The notes beneath the pieces are model-generated. The model had not been told where the DNA came from and searched no databases. It saw only the letters and a list, made by a program, of their open reading frames with translations. Of a stretch of DNA of 64,000 bases, positions 24,301 through 36,300 are shown one piece after another. This DNA is from Cyanoderma ruficeps. Lineage: Eukaryota > Chordata > Aves > Passeriformes > Timaliidae. Location: assembly GCA_008694505.1 (NCBI GenBank), contig VZDJ01000174.1, forward strand, positions 4,509,408-4,573,407, given 5' to 3'. Position numbers and translations under genes: made by a program. How positions within the stretch are numbered: position 1 is the first letter of the stretch; every line of letters begins with the position of its first letter.

Positions 24301-27300
24301 TTCCCGTAGTTCTAGGTCAAATTCAAAATCTGAACCCGAGCTTTGCTGGGATCACTAAAAGGGCAGTTTCCTTTGGAGGCCTCGGTGTAAGAACTGAGGA
24401 AACAGCTCGGCCCGGGCAGCTTTCCACAAAGACTGTGAGTTTTTACGCCTCAAAGAGTCTGTGAGAAGAGAAAAGCAAAGGAGCTCCAGACACGTGTCCC
24501 TCTGGCCAGCAGGTTCTCCATTCAAAGCCACGCATTGGTGTCAGGCCTGCGCTGTGTGCCTTTAACAGCAGGGAATCCTTTGGGAAGCCAGGGCAAGGCT
24601 TGGCCACAGTGCCCGTCACCTCAGGGGACAGGAGAGACCCCCCGAGCATGTGAGGGGCTGGGGAGGGGTTCGGCAGAGGGGCTGGGGGACGCTGAGCCAG
24701 CCCCTGCTCTCCCAGCTGCAGGCAGCTCAGGCCAGGGCAGCAGAGCTGGAGCAGAGCCCGGCCGAGCGCTCCATCGTCAGCCGGCAGGAAGCGCGGATCC
24801 GGGACCTGGAGAGCCAGCTGGACTTCCAGGCCGTGCAGATGAAACGCTTCGAGGTACCCCCTGCTCACCCCTGCTCCTGCCAGGCACTGCCCCCTCCCCA
24901 CCTGCGAGGAAAGGAGCACCCGGGGAAGGGCTGGGAGGGACAGGTGGCGGTTGGTGGCACTGGTGTCATCTCTCTGTGGGGGTTTGTCTCGGTTTGGGAA
25001 GAGGTATCTGCCAGGGAAAGCTGGAGCTTCCCTTGGAATGGAGAACGTAAAGCACCCCCACCCCTTCCCAATTATAAATGTGCAGTTAGAGGCTTCCAGG
25101 CAAAGATTTGGGGGATAGGAATATCAGTTCTTTACTCGTATGTACAACAAAGGAAACAAAACCAACAACTACGGCATTAATAACGAAACAGCACCAAGAA
25201 CCTTGAGGGCTTTGTTTCACAAAACCCCGGGGCAGATTGATGCCCCTGCAGGACCTTCAGAGCACCAAGCTGGAACAGTAGAGAGTCCCGGGCTGGTGGC
25301 TGGATGTCCCAGGCAGGCAGGGGCAGGAACTCTGGGCCACCTCTTTGTTTCGGTCAAGCACCCTTAAGCACCCAGTACTCAGTCTCCTAGTAATCTATGG
25401 GGAAAAAAATTCTTTAGAGTGAAAAAGGAACAAACCTAACCCCCAACAGGGTTCCTGACAGCCAGCAGTGCTTGGTGCTCACAGAGTTTTCCAACCCTTC
25501 TGCTTCCCCTCACACCCCAGGTGCTGGTGCTGCGCCTGCGAGACAGCATCATCCAGATGGGAGAGGAGCTGGAGAAGGCGGCCGAGTCGGAGGCACGGGA
25601 GAGGGAGAACAGCAGGTACTACCAGAGGAGGATGGAGGAGATGAAGGCTGACATGGACGAGCTGGTGCAGAGGGAGCTGGAGTCCAGCCGCCGGCGCATG
25701 GAGCTGGTGAGGAGGGGGTGCTCCTCCCCGGGTTTGGGTGGTCCCATGGCCACGGGGGGTTTGCTGCAGCTGGAGGTGACCCCTCATAACCCCTGGGTTG
25801 GTCTGAGGGCCCCAGAAAAGTCATTTTGTACATGGTTCTTTGTGTGCTCTGGGTTTGGAGATGGAGCTGTTCCTGTGCTGGTGTTCTCTGGGTCCTGGGC
25901 TGCTCCTCTGGGAGGGGCAGGGAGTTGCTTTACACCTTTCTGCAGCCCCAAACCACTGAACCAAAGCTGTCCTTGAGGACCCTCACGTTCCCTTTCTCTG
26001 TGGCTGGTCCGGGAGCCTGGACAGTCATTCTGCTCCATGTTTTTTTTGTGGGAAGGAGGTGGCTTTGCCTGCCCTGCTCATAGAAATGCAGTTCACGTGT
26101 GGATGTGGCACTTGGGGACACGGTTTAGAGCTGAAATTGGCAGTGCTGGGGTAACAGTTGGACTGGATGATCTTGGAGGTATTTCCATCCTAGATGGATC
26201 TATGACCCCGAGTTGCTCAGGTCATCCCTGCAGCTCCTCATGCTGGTTCTCCTCATGTCAGGCAGAACCACAGTGGGTGGGAAATGCCCTGAACCCTGCA
26301 GCAGCCCCCGAGTGCTGAGTGCTGGTCACAGGGCCGGGTGTGCCAGGGCCGGGTGTGCCAGGGCCGGGTGTGCCAGGGCCAGGTGTGCCAGGCTCAGCCT
26401 ACCAGATCCTCCTGGAGCTCCTGGCTTTGCCAAACCACCCCCGTGGCTGCAGCTCAGACAGTGCCAACCAGCAGCTAAACCCGCTCTGAGCGAGCAGAGC
26501 CCCAGCTGGGTCTGGAGAGCAGCAAAAATAGATTCACCTTCACTTTCCAGCCCTTTCCCAGTGTCTCTTTTCATGTTGTTTCATCCAGTAATCCAAGGGA
26601 AAGCCTCGCTCCCGAGCGGTAATTGAAAGATATTGCAGTTCTGCTGGCAGCCGGACCGAATTAGGAGCAGTTATTTTATCAATAATCTTTTAGTTAGCAA
26701 TCAAGGAGATTTCAGGATATATTCTGCCCCGAGGCTGCCAGCATTCCCGAGGGGAATGCTGTGAACCATTCCCAATCCTCTGCCTGCAGCACAGTCAGGT
26801 TCGGCCAGGCTGAGCCCTGCCAGGGCAGCCTCCCCTGGGCACGGAATGAGGTTGGATCTCTCAGCCTCTGCTGCTCTGCAGAGCCATGAGATGGTGGAGT
26901 GAGAGGTGTCCTGGGCATTCTGGGCTCCCTCATCCTACTGCTTTCCCTGTGGGATTGGGGGAGCCGTGGTTGCTGTGCTATCGGGTGCTATTGGGTGCTA
27001 TTGGGTGCTATTGGGAGCTATTGGGTGTTCGTTGCAGCTCTGCTGGAAGGGCAGTGTTTGGAACGTGGATGCTCTGCCTGTCGGGATAGGGGTGGGCTCC
27101 TTCTGCTGTGTTTTTGGGGTTGTGCCTGTATTTTCAGAAGCTTTCTGAATGTTTCATGCGGAGATGCGAGCGATGGGTGAAGGAAGGCGCAGGAACTTCT
27201 TGGCACTCTTGTGTTCTCCCAGTTGAAGTGTGCAAAGAGGTCTGGAAGGGGTTTTAGAGGCACCTCCCTCAAATAAGACACAAACCCCTGCAAACAGCTG

Positions 27301-30300
27301 AACTTGTAAGGCAGAACTGAGGGCTCTGGGTTTATCCAGACGCTCAGATATTTGGGGTTATCTGGCATCTGCAGAAGAAAGGAGCGGGTGGGCTCCCCCA
27401 AACACACCTCCCCACCCCAGCTTTTCCACGGGGATTGCTCCATGGGAACTGGCTCCATGTGCACAGCCACAGCCAGGGGCTGCTGTGACATTCCTGGGAG
27501 CAGAGGCGTCCCCCCAGACTGTGTGTCCTCTTAAGAGCACTTAAATAAAACATGGGGCAGAGCTGTGATCGAGGAGCCCGGCCGAGCTCGTCGGGAGCCT
27601 GGTGGGGAGCATCAATAGTTAATAGAAAGCCACTTATGGCTCTGCTCCTGCTAAATCCCCCATCAATTATAAATCCAGTGTGAATTATTCACTTGGCATT
27701 ACTTAAGCCGTGCTCTGCTCCTAACATTTTTTTTTTTTTTAAATTTATTAAAATACACGGTGGTGAGGTTGTGGACTCGCCACGCGCTGTCGAGGTTTAA
27801 GGGGAGGTGTTGAAGGGAAATTTCTGTCAGAGGCTGGGTTAAAAATCCTCTCTTGTTTCAGAGCTGCTGCCTGTGTTTGTGTGTGTGTGTATATATATAT
27901 ATAGAACATATATACAATATACAAAATAGAAGGTGTTTTGTTCTCACACCTCATATTTGTCAGTGGTGGACGCACTGGAAAATCTAAACCCCCATTCCCA
28001 GCCAGGCTTAGAGCATCTATTCCATCCCTCCTTCTTTTCCCACCCAGTTTAGGGCAGTTGGGAGGCAGCCTTGTGCCATTCAGCAGGGAATACCCAGTGA
28101 GGAGCAGGGATGAGAGCTGCCTGCCAGGCAGATGGCTCTGCCTCATGAATTTTGTAAGAAGGATGGGGTTTGAACACTTTCCAAGCATGTTTGGTAACGA
28201 TGGGGGTAGGACTTGGCCCTGCTGGACTCTCTTTGCTCTGGCTGCACATCCCTGGGTTTCCTCCCTGGAGCTGGAACTCCTCTTCCAATAAAATCTGGAT
28301 CCCAGCCTGCAGTTCCTCATTTCTCAGCTGCTGTGCTGACACCCAGAGCTTGACAGGCCAGCCCCAGCCCCCTGGTGTCCTCAGACCACGGCAGACACTG
28401 CGTCGTGGTGAGGAGTGAGGGATGGATTTCCAGCTTGGAGTTAATCCTGGGGAGCTTAAACCCGAACCCTGCTCTCTGTGCTCATGGTGTGTGCACTAAC
28501 ACTCATGCCTGTCCCCTCCATGCGTCCCCTGGTGAGGCTGCAGCGCAGGGAAAGAGGGAACAGAGTCTGGGAAGGATGTCCCAGGGGCTGGGAAGGATGG
28601 AGAAGGGCTGGGAGCAGGGATGTGGGACAATGAGAGGCTGTGACAGTGTCTGGGACAAGGCCCTGTCCGGGATTTCCCTCCTGAGGCTGCTCTTAGGGAA
28701 GGACGGTGCTGGCTGTGCTGCTGCTGGCTGCACTGCCTGCCCAGCTTGGATTTCCTGGGAGAATTCAAGCATCAGGATGAGGGCTCTGGGGTGAAAACTG
28801 TGGAATGGGGTCCAGCCATGGGCAGGAGCCCCTCAGATCTCTTCTCCTGCAGAGCCAGGTGCCTTTTTGGTGGAATACTTAGGGAAAAACGGAGGCTGAT
28901 CCAGCTGGGATGAGGCCCTGGCTGTCTGAGGCACAATCCAGGGATTTGCTGGGTCTCCTCCTGCCCCTCTGCCCCCAGCACAGCCCCACCGACCCCCCTG
29001 AGCACACCCCGGGGGCTGGCGGCTGCTATCCTAAAATCAGCTTTCTTTAACGGAGCTGCGAAATTCATCAGCACAATAATTAACTAATCTTACAGAAAAC
29101 TGAAGTGCAGGTGTGAAGACACTGTTCACAGGTCTTGGGGTTTTTTTCTGAGATCCTCAATGTAAACAACCTTTTTTGTTTGTTTTTTTTTTTCCTGGTT
29201 CTTTTGCTGACAGATCTTTGTGCCCCGGCCCTGCTATGGCCACGTTGTTTAGCACAGCCTGAACTCCAGGATTAGGGGGTTTTTGCTCATTTGCAAACTT
29301 TAAAGGTTGTTGTTTGGGTTTTTTTNNNNNNNNNNNNNNNNNNNNNNNNNNNNNNNNNNNNNNNNNNNNNNNAAGGCTCAGCTCCCAGCAGGGTCCCAGC
29401 AAACCCTCTGATGTCTCCGCAGCTCTCCCGTCCCCATCCCCGCCTGCTCCTGGGCCTTTCCGGCTGCTCTTCCCTTCAGGAGAGAATGTCTTTGAGGAAG
29501 TGTAGCGACAATTATCATCAAAGGCGTTCGGTCCTTAGAGGTGAGGGCGGGTGATGGAGGAGCCAGGAGTGAAAGCTCGGCTGCCGTACCCGCTAATTAG
29601 GGCTGTTGTGGTTCTGCTTTGCCGTTAAAAGAGTAAATTCCTCAGGAATCCATCCAATTACACGCTGCTAGCCCCATCTCACCCGAGCCTTCGGCTGCGC
29701 GAGTTTTGTCACTTCAAACTTCCCGAAAAACCCGCGAGTTAACGGCTTAATTAAAAATAATAATGATGGATGAATTCTGCAGGTGCGCGCTGAGTTACTC
29801 GAAGAAAAGCGATCCAAATTGGACTAATTAGATTACACTTCACTTGAGGCGGACGGGAGCGAGCAAAGGCGGTGTTGTCACCGCAGAACCACAAACAAAA
29901 ACACAAGGTGGTGACAAGGACGTGGCGCTGGATGCTCCGCGGTGCCGGCCTGGGAATCCTTTGGAGTCCCACGGGTCGTTTCGCTGCTGGTTTTGTTTAT
30001 CTCCTTTCAGCTCCTCTTCAAATAATTCTGAGACAAAATTAGCCAGGGAAAAAAAAAAAGAAAAAAAAAAAGCCTGTTAAGAAAAAGAAGGGTTAGAAAT
30101 CCCCTGGCATGAGGAATGTGCAGAATCTCTTCCCTGGGAGCCGCTGGGCGAGGGCAGGAGTCCAGCTGAGAGCAGCTCCCTGTGGGTTTGTTGAGTGCCA
30201 GCCATCGCTGAGTGAGCTCCTGTCCCCTCATCCTGGGGAAACCTTTAATCCAGGCTCCCTGTCAGCAGGAATCAACCTCAGCCTTCTCAAGCCGTGGTTT

Positions 30301-33300
30301 CTGACCCACCAGCAGAGCCAGTCCTTTGCTCTGGGGCAATCTCTCCTCCAGTGTGAATGGGAGGATCTGGTTTGGAAATATATTCAGAACCAGGCAGAAC
30401 GTATATTTTATTTATTGGTGATAAAATATACATCAGCCAGAGGTGCTGAGCTGGCCAGGCTGGTCCTGCTGTGCATGTCTGACAGGTTTGGTGGAAGCAG
30501 CCAGAGATGTTGGTGCCAGGAGGGGTTTAACAGCAGAGGATGCTCCTTTCAGCCCCTCAGCTCCAGCCGTGGTGCAGTTTGCCCAATAATATCAGTTTTC
30601 TGAACCGATATACTTTCCCCTTTATTTCTCCCCTTTTTTCTGCTCAGAGGAAACAAAAATCCAGCCCTGCCCAGTGTGAGGGTGTCAGTTCTCAGCCCAG
30701 GGACTGTGTGAAAAGAGAAAAGCCTCTTGCATTTACATTTAGATAGAAAGAACACGTGTCAAAGGTTTCCAACAGCTCCCTGGGTGCCGGGGGCCTGGTG
30801 CTGGGATGGGCCTTGTCAGTTTGTGTTATGCAGACAGCATCTTTCCAGCTGAAATTGAATCATATTGGCAAAATTATTCCTTTCCTTGAGACAATTGTAG
30901 GGTGCGGAGAAAAACATGGGGTGTCTCTGTGGAGGAGATTCGGGACAGCTGGGACGTGGGGTTGAGCAGTGTCAGCTCTATTTTCTGGCTCACGTTCAAA
31001 TTTCCCCTCAGGTGGCCTGTGGGCAGGGGACCCCAGGGTCACCCACAGCCCCCAGTGTCACCCTGGTGCCCTGCAGGTCCCCCCACTGAGGCCACCAGCG
31101 TGGGTGCCACAAAGTGTGGGTGCCCAGGGGTGTCCTGGGGGTGGCAGGTGGAGCCCCAACTCAGCAGCATCACCTGGGATGGTCCCGTTCCTCTCAGCAT
31201 TCCCAGGGTCATGCAGAAGGTAGCGAGGTCAGGGGGGACCCCACCAGCCAGGGGGACCCCTCAGCCCCCAGGACATTCTGTTGGCTGCTCCCACAGCCAT
31301 CCCAGGGGTTTCTGTGTCTGTGGGTTTGGGATGCTGGCAGGGGGATACTGCTCCGTGCCTCCCTGCCCGTCCCTGTCAACAACAGCAGAACAGAGGGGTG
31401 GACTCAAATGCAGCCACTGAACTATATTTAATTTGTGCCAGAGCCTGCTGATGAGGAGCAGGGTCAAGAGAGGCTCTTATCAGCCTCTGGAAGGGCTCAG
31501 CCCTTTATCAGGCAGCGGTTTCACTCCCCGCTCCAGCAGTCCCAAAAAAGCTGAACACAGGCACGTAGGCCCCCAGGGCTTGGGGCTCTTTTCTCCTTTC
31601 AGGGGTTGGTGTTTCACCATTTGCCCTGTTCTGAGCCCCTCAGCTCCTTGATGAAACCCTTCCCTTGATGAAACAGCTCCTTTCCACCTTCTGCCCAAGC
31701 CAGGAGGGAAGTGGAGGGCTTGGAAACACCAGGTTTGAGAGAACTTCTCAGCAGCGCCGAGGTTTTCACCAACACCGGCGCGTTCCCGGGAGCCGCGGTG
31801 ACACCGCGCGACCCAAACGGGGCTGATTCTTTTCATGTTTTGATGAGCTGAGATGCTCTTCCCCTGGGGCCCGTGTGCCTGGTGATTCCAGGCCTCCCAT
31901 TATTTACTGTGACAGTGTGCCAGCTCCTGTGCCGCGGCCTGTCGCAAATCATCCCTCACCTTGTCACCGCCGCCGTGGCGATTTCACAGATGGCAGCTTC
32001 AATCACCGTGGCTCTGCTGCTCCCTCCTCTCTGCCCTGCTGTGGCTCAGGAACAGCAGGAAGGGTTCCTTTCCAGCTGGAAGGGCTTGGAATGTGGTGAA
32101 CATGGGTGCAGGGCTGAGTTGGTGTCCTTGGTGCGCAAGGTGGGCGATGCTGGGTCCGTGGAGCCACGTGGGTCGTGTCAGGTTGGATATCCTGGGATGG
32201 TTTGGGTTGCAGGGACCTCAAAACTCATCCTGCCATGGACAAGGACAACTTTCACTTTCCCAGGTTGCTCCAAGTCCTGTCCAGTCTGGCCTTGGACACT
32301 TCCAGGGATGGAGCAGCCACAGCTTCTCTGGGCACCCTGTGCCAGGGCCTCTCCACCATCACAGAGAATAATTTCTTCCCAATTTCCCATCTATCCCTGT
32401 CCTCTAGCAGTGGGCAGTCATTCCCTGAGTCCGGTCCCTCCATGCCCTTATCCAAAATTCCTCCCCAGCTCTCTTGGGGCCCCTTTAAGCACTGGAAGGT
32501 GCTGGAAGATGCAGTTTATGTTCACGGGTGCTACAGGGCACGGTGCAGGTAACCAGCCCCCACAGGCACTGGAAGTACTGGGGTGGGGGTGGGATGGTTT
32601 AGCAGCCACCCCGGTGGCAGCTGAGGTGCCGTGTCAGGTGGCAGGCCCTCACCTGGTGTCCCCTGCGCAGGAGCAGCAGCTGGCAGAGCTGGCAGAGGTG
32701 AGGCAGGTGCTGCAGGCTGACCTGGGCACCTCCATCCGCCGCATCGCAGACCTGCAGGTGGCCCTGGAGGGGCTGCGGGACAGCGACGACAGCGATGCTG
32801 AAAGGTGACAAACGGGGGCTAAGGGGGGCTGGGGGGGCTCAGCTGCTCTGTGAGGGGAAGAGGCGGCGCTGGGCAATGCCAGGGTAGTTCCATCTCCTCA
32901 TCCTCACGTGTTCATGAGCAGAAAGCTTTGTGTTAATGGGAGGTTTTATGGAAAGTGTCACTCTTGAAGTCATCCTGTGTGTCCCAGCTTAAAGTGAGTA
33001 AAAAGGGTGAGAATAGCCCCATTTGTGCTCATCGATGGGTTCACGAGTGAAAATCCTGCTTTGATCATCCCCAGGAGCTGGAGGAGCCAGTGGAACTGGG
33101 TGATTGGGTAGAAGGTTTTACTAGGGGAAAAAAAAAAAATGAGGAAAGAATTCCAGCGCATTTTTCAGGTGTTATTTCTAAAGCCCTTCAATTTTCCCCT
33201 CTGCCACGCAGCTAAAGGGGCATCATGACAAATGGAGACAAAACAAATAAATGAGTTTAAAAGAAAAAATAAAGCAAAATAAGAAAAGCTGAGGTGTGTT

Positions 33301-36300
33301 TGTCACCACTTGCTCTGGGTGGTGATTAAACCAGGGATGGGTGAGATAGAAACCGTGAGCTTAGACACGCACTGCTTCCCAAAAGAAGAGTGATTTCCCA
33401 TGCAGCTGATGCATCAGTGGAGGTGAGAAGTGTTTCCCGGCAGGAACAGCAGCAGCTGCCGCGGGAGCAGCCCCGTGCTGGAGTGTTCTGCTCTCTCCTT
33501 TTGCCCCGGGGCCCCGTTTGCAGCTCCCTGCGGGGAGCACGGAGGGGTCTCCAGCCTTATTCCCTGTGGCTGTTTTGGGAGTGTTCCCCGGCTCAGCCCA
33601 GCCCCTGCCCCGGCCACACTGGGGTGGGTGCAGTGGTTGTGGGCAGTTTTCCTGGGGTGGGTGGGGTGGTTGTGGGCAGTTTTACCGGGGTGGGTGGGGT
33701 CATTGTGGGCAGTTTTGCAGCCCCTGGTGGGTTTGGGGTCCCCACGAGCCGTCACTGACCCTGTGCCATGCTCCTTGCAGCGTGCGGACGGCGCGGGAGT
33801 CGCTGTGCTCCAGGAGAGACACGTGAGTGAGCCCAGGAGTTGATGGTGCCCAAGGACAGAGCCCCCGGCTGCTTCTGCCACAGCTCACGGGCCACCAGCT
33901 GCCGCACTGAGGGGTCATGAACCGGTGTCTGCACGGGCAGGGCTCACACTGGCATCCAGATGAGCTGGTGCTGTGTGCCCCATGCCCACCGACTCTCTCC
34001 TGTTCCCTGGGAGCTCTGGCTCCTATCCTGAGGGATGCTTCCACTCCCCTGGGCTGTGCTTTGAGAGATGATCAGTGGCTTTGAAGGAAAACGGAGATCC
34101 TAAAGGATTTCATCCACTCCACCTGGTCTGGGGGCTCCTGGTGGCTGGGCTGGGGCAGCTCTGGGGCAGCCCAGGGGTGCACAGGGCCCAGTGGGGTGCC
34201 CAGGGTGACAGCAGCTCTGTCACTGCAGTTCCAGTCCTGGGGAAGTCCTGAGGTTTGTAGGGCTCTATGGGGTGCCTGGGGTCACACTGGCTCTGTCACT
34301 TCAGCCCCAGGCACAGCAGGGTTTTCCTGCCCAAGGCCTACAGGAAATATTTGAGGAAACAATGAATGGCAGCAACAGTGGCACAAGGGCCAGGCTGCCT
34401 GCAGAGCAGGTTGGTCTTTTCTCTGTGCTGGTGCCACAAACCAGCCTGAGCAGAGCCCACCAGCTGGAGCTGCTGTGGTGGAGGTGTGAGGACTCCCTGC
34501 TCCGTGTCACCATCACAGTGACCCACGACCCCTCCTGCCCGCACCTGCAGAGCTGACAGGTCTCTCTCCTGTCCCCTCAGGGATGCCTGCTCCAGCATTG
34601 GCTCCGTGCTCAGCCTGGAGCCTGCGGAGAGTGTCAAATCCTGGCCGAGTTCCTCCACGGGCTGGACGTCCCTGGCCAGTGCCAGCGTGGCCGGGAGCAT
34701 CGCAGCACCTTCCATCGGCAGCCGCAGCACCCAGAGCCTCAGGTAAGGGACCCCCCGCCCATCCTGGGTGTCCTGGGGGGTGCTGAGATGTGGGGGCTCC
34801 CTCTGGGCTCTCCTGGGATGTGCAGAGCAGAGCTCAGCGGGACCTGTGGTGTTTAAGGTCAAAACACCAAATCAAGGAAGGCAGTCGCTGCCACGCCATG
34901 ATCAGTGAAACACCAGATGAAAGTCACCACATCAAAAACATGCTTCAAGCAGGAAAATATCCCTTGATGTATTCTCTGGAGATAATTTAAAGAGGCAATG
35001 CAGCCTATTTGAGGATTTGTATGCCATATGCTCGCTGCTGAGGGACGGGGATGCATTTCTACTGTTCTAATATCAAATGTGTTAATTTTTGATGGTGATG
35101 GTGGTGGACTGAGAGAGAGCTGGAGAGGGGCCCAAGCACCTGCACAGCCCAAATGTCCCTGCCTTGCTCTGTGGGTGCCCAGGTGCCCATCCTGAATTGG
35201 TGCCCATCAGAGGGACCACCCAGTGCAGAGAAAAACCCCATTTCTGGGTCACAGAGAAACGGGTTCTTTGTGTTTCACGTGTGAAACAGTCACATGGGTT
35301 GAGTCTGGAAAAGCCCTGTAAATCAGGGTCTGGGGCTGCATTGTGGAGGGAGGTGGTGAGGATGGAGGAGGGTGTCAGATCCCCTTGGAGATATGTGAGG
35401 GCAGAGATGGAGCAGGGATGGAGTCCTAGGAGCAGAGTGGGCTCCAGAGAGCCTGTGGGGAGGATGGAAAAGGTGCCAACCACCCCAAGTCAGGGTGGGC
35501 AGGGCTGGCAGTGCCCCTGCTTGCAGCCCCCGTGGTTCAGGGTGTTCCCACCCTGCTGCTTTCCCAGGGATGGTGTCTCACGACACACATCACTATTTTC
35601 CCAGATTTTCTCCCCGTAACCAGGGCAGGTGCCAGGCTGAGGCTGGGCACAGCTCACTGCAGGTGTGCAGGTAGATGCTCCAAGGTGACAGAATTTGTCA
35701 AGATTGTGGAGCACAGTTTCACTGCAAGATAATTAGTAATTATCTCCCTGCTCTGATTCTGGTGAGCTCTGTCCCAAAGCCCCCAGCTGCCTTGTACAGG
35801 AGAGTCACTGTAGTCAGAACTGCAGTTCTGAGGAGCAGTTCCCTGGCAGGAAACACCCTGGGTGGGCTGGAGCAGTTTGGGGAGGTACAAGGCAGAGTTT
35901 AAGGGCAGTCGGGCAGGGCAGAGACCTGTGGGGAGGTCACAGAATCCTGGAATGGTTTGGGTTGGAAGAGACCTTAAAGATCATCTCATTCCAACCCCAG
36001 GGACACCTTCCATGGACCACTGATGAGTGGGAGCCCTGAGAGCAGTTGGCTGAGCTCACTGGGTCCCTGCACAACAAATAAAGTCCTTCCTAAGTGCTGC
36101 TGAGGAGGCTTTGCTCCTAATGACCCAACTCTGATAATTAGTGAATGACAGAAGAACAGGCCTTGTGGTTAATATCTTATTTCTGAGCTGGAACACCTCG
36201 GGTTTGTGGTAAAAGATATGCAGGCTATCAGGTCTGACACTGGGAAGAATTTCCTCATGGGAAGGGTGGTCAGGGCTTGGAAAGAGTTGCCCAAAGAGGT

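Larger units (their letters stand above)
25707..32670. other. intron aa-bb (about 7 kb)
   Basis: Largest intron. It holds two CR1 copies (26125, 32185), two short minisatellites (26331, 26977), a GT/AT microsatellite (27877), an assembly gap (29326-29372), a repeat-free AT/CpG block near 29570-29860, A-rich tracts near 30049-30071, and one copy of a dispersed repeat (30487-30640). No coding exon recognised. Confidence 0.75.

Noticed and set aside
17885..29722. 16-base identity (TTTGTCACTTCAAACT) between two introns
   Set aside because: A single shared 16-mer in 64 kb is expected about as often as not by chance; the flanks do not align.
30049..30071. A-rich tract that might mark a retrocopied gene
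   Set aside because: No upstream coding similarity and no target duplication could be seen.
31873..32808. 311-codon open frame running into exon bb
   Set aside because: Most of it is a reversed CR1 copy and intron sequence; only the last 44 codons belong to MYO18B.
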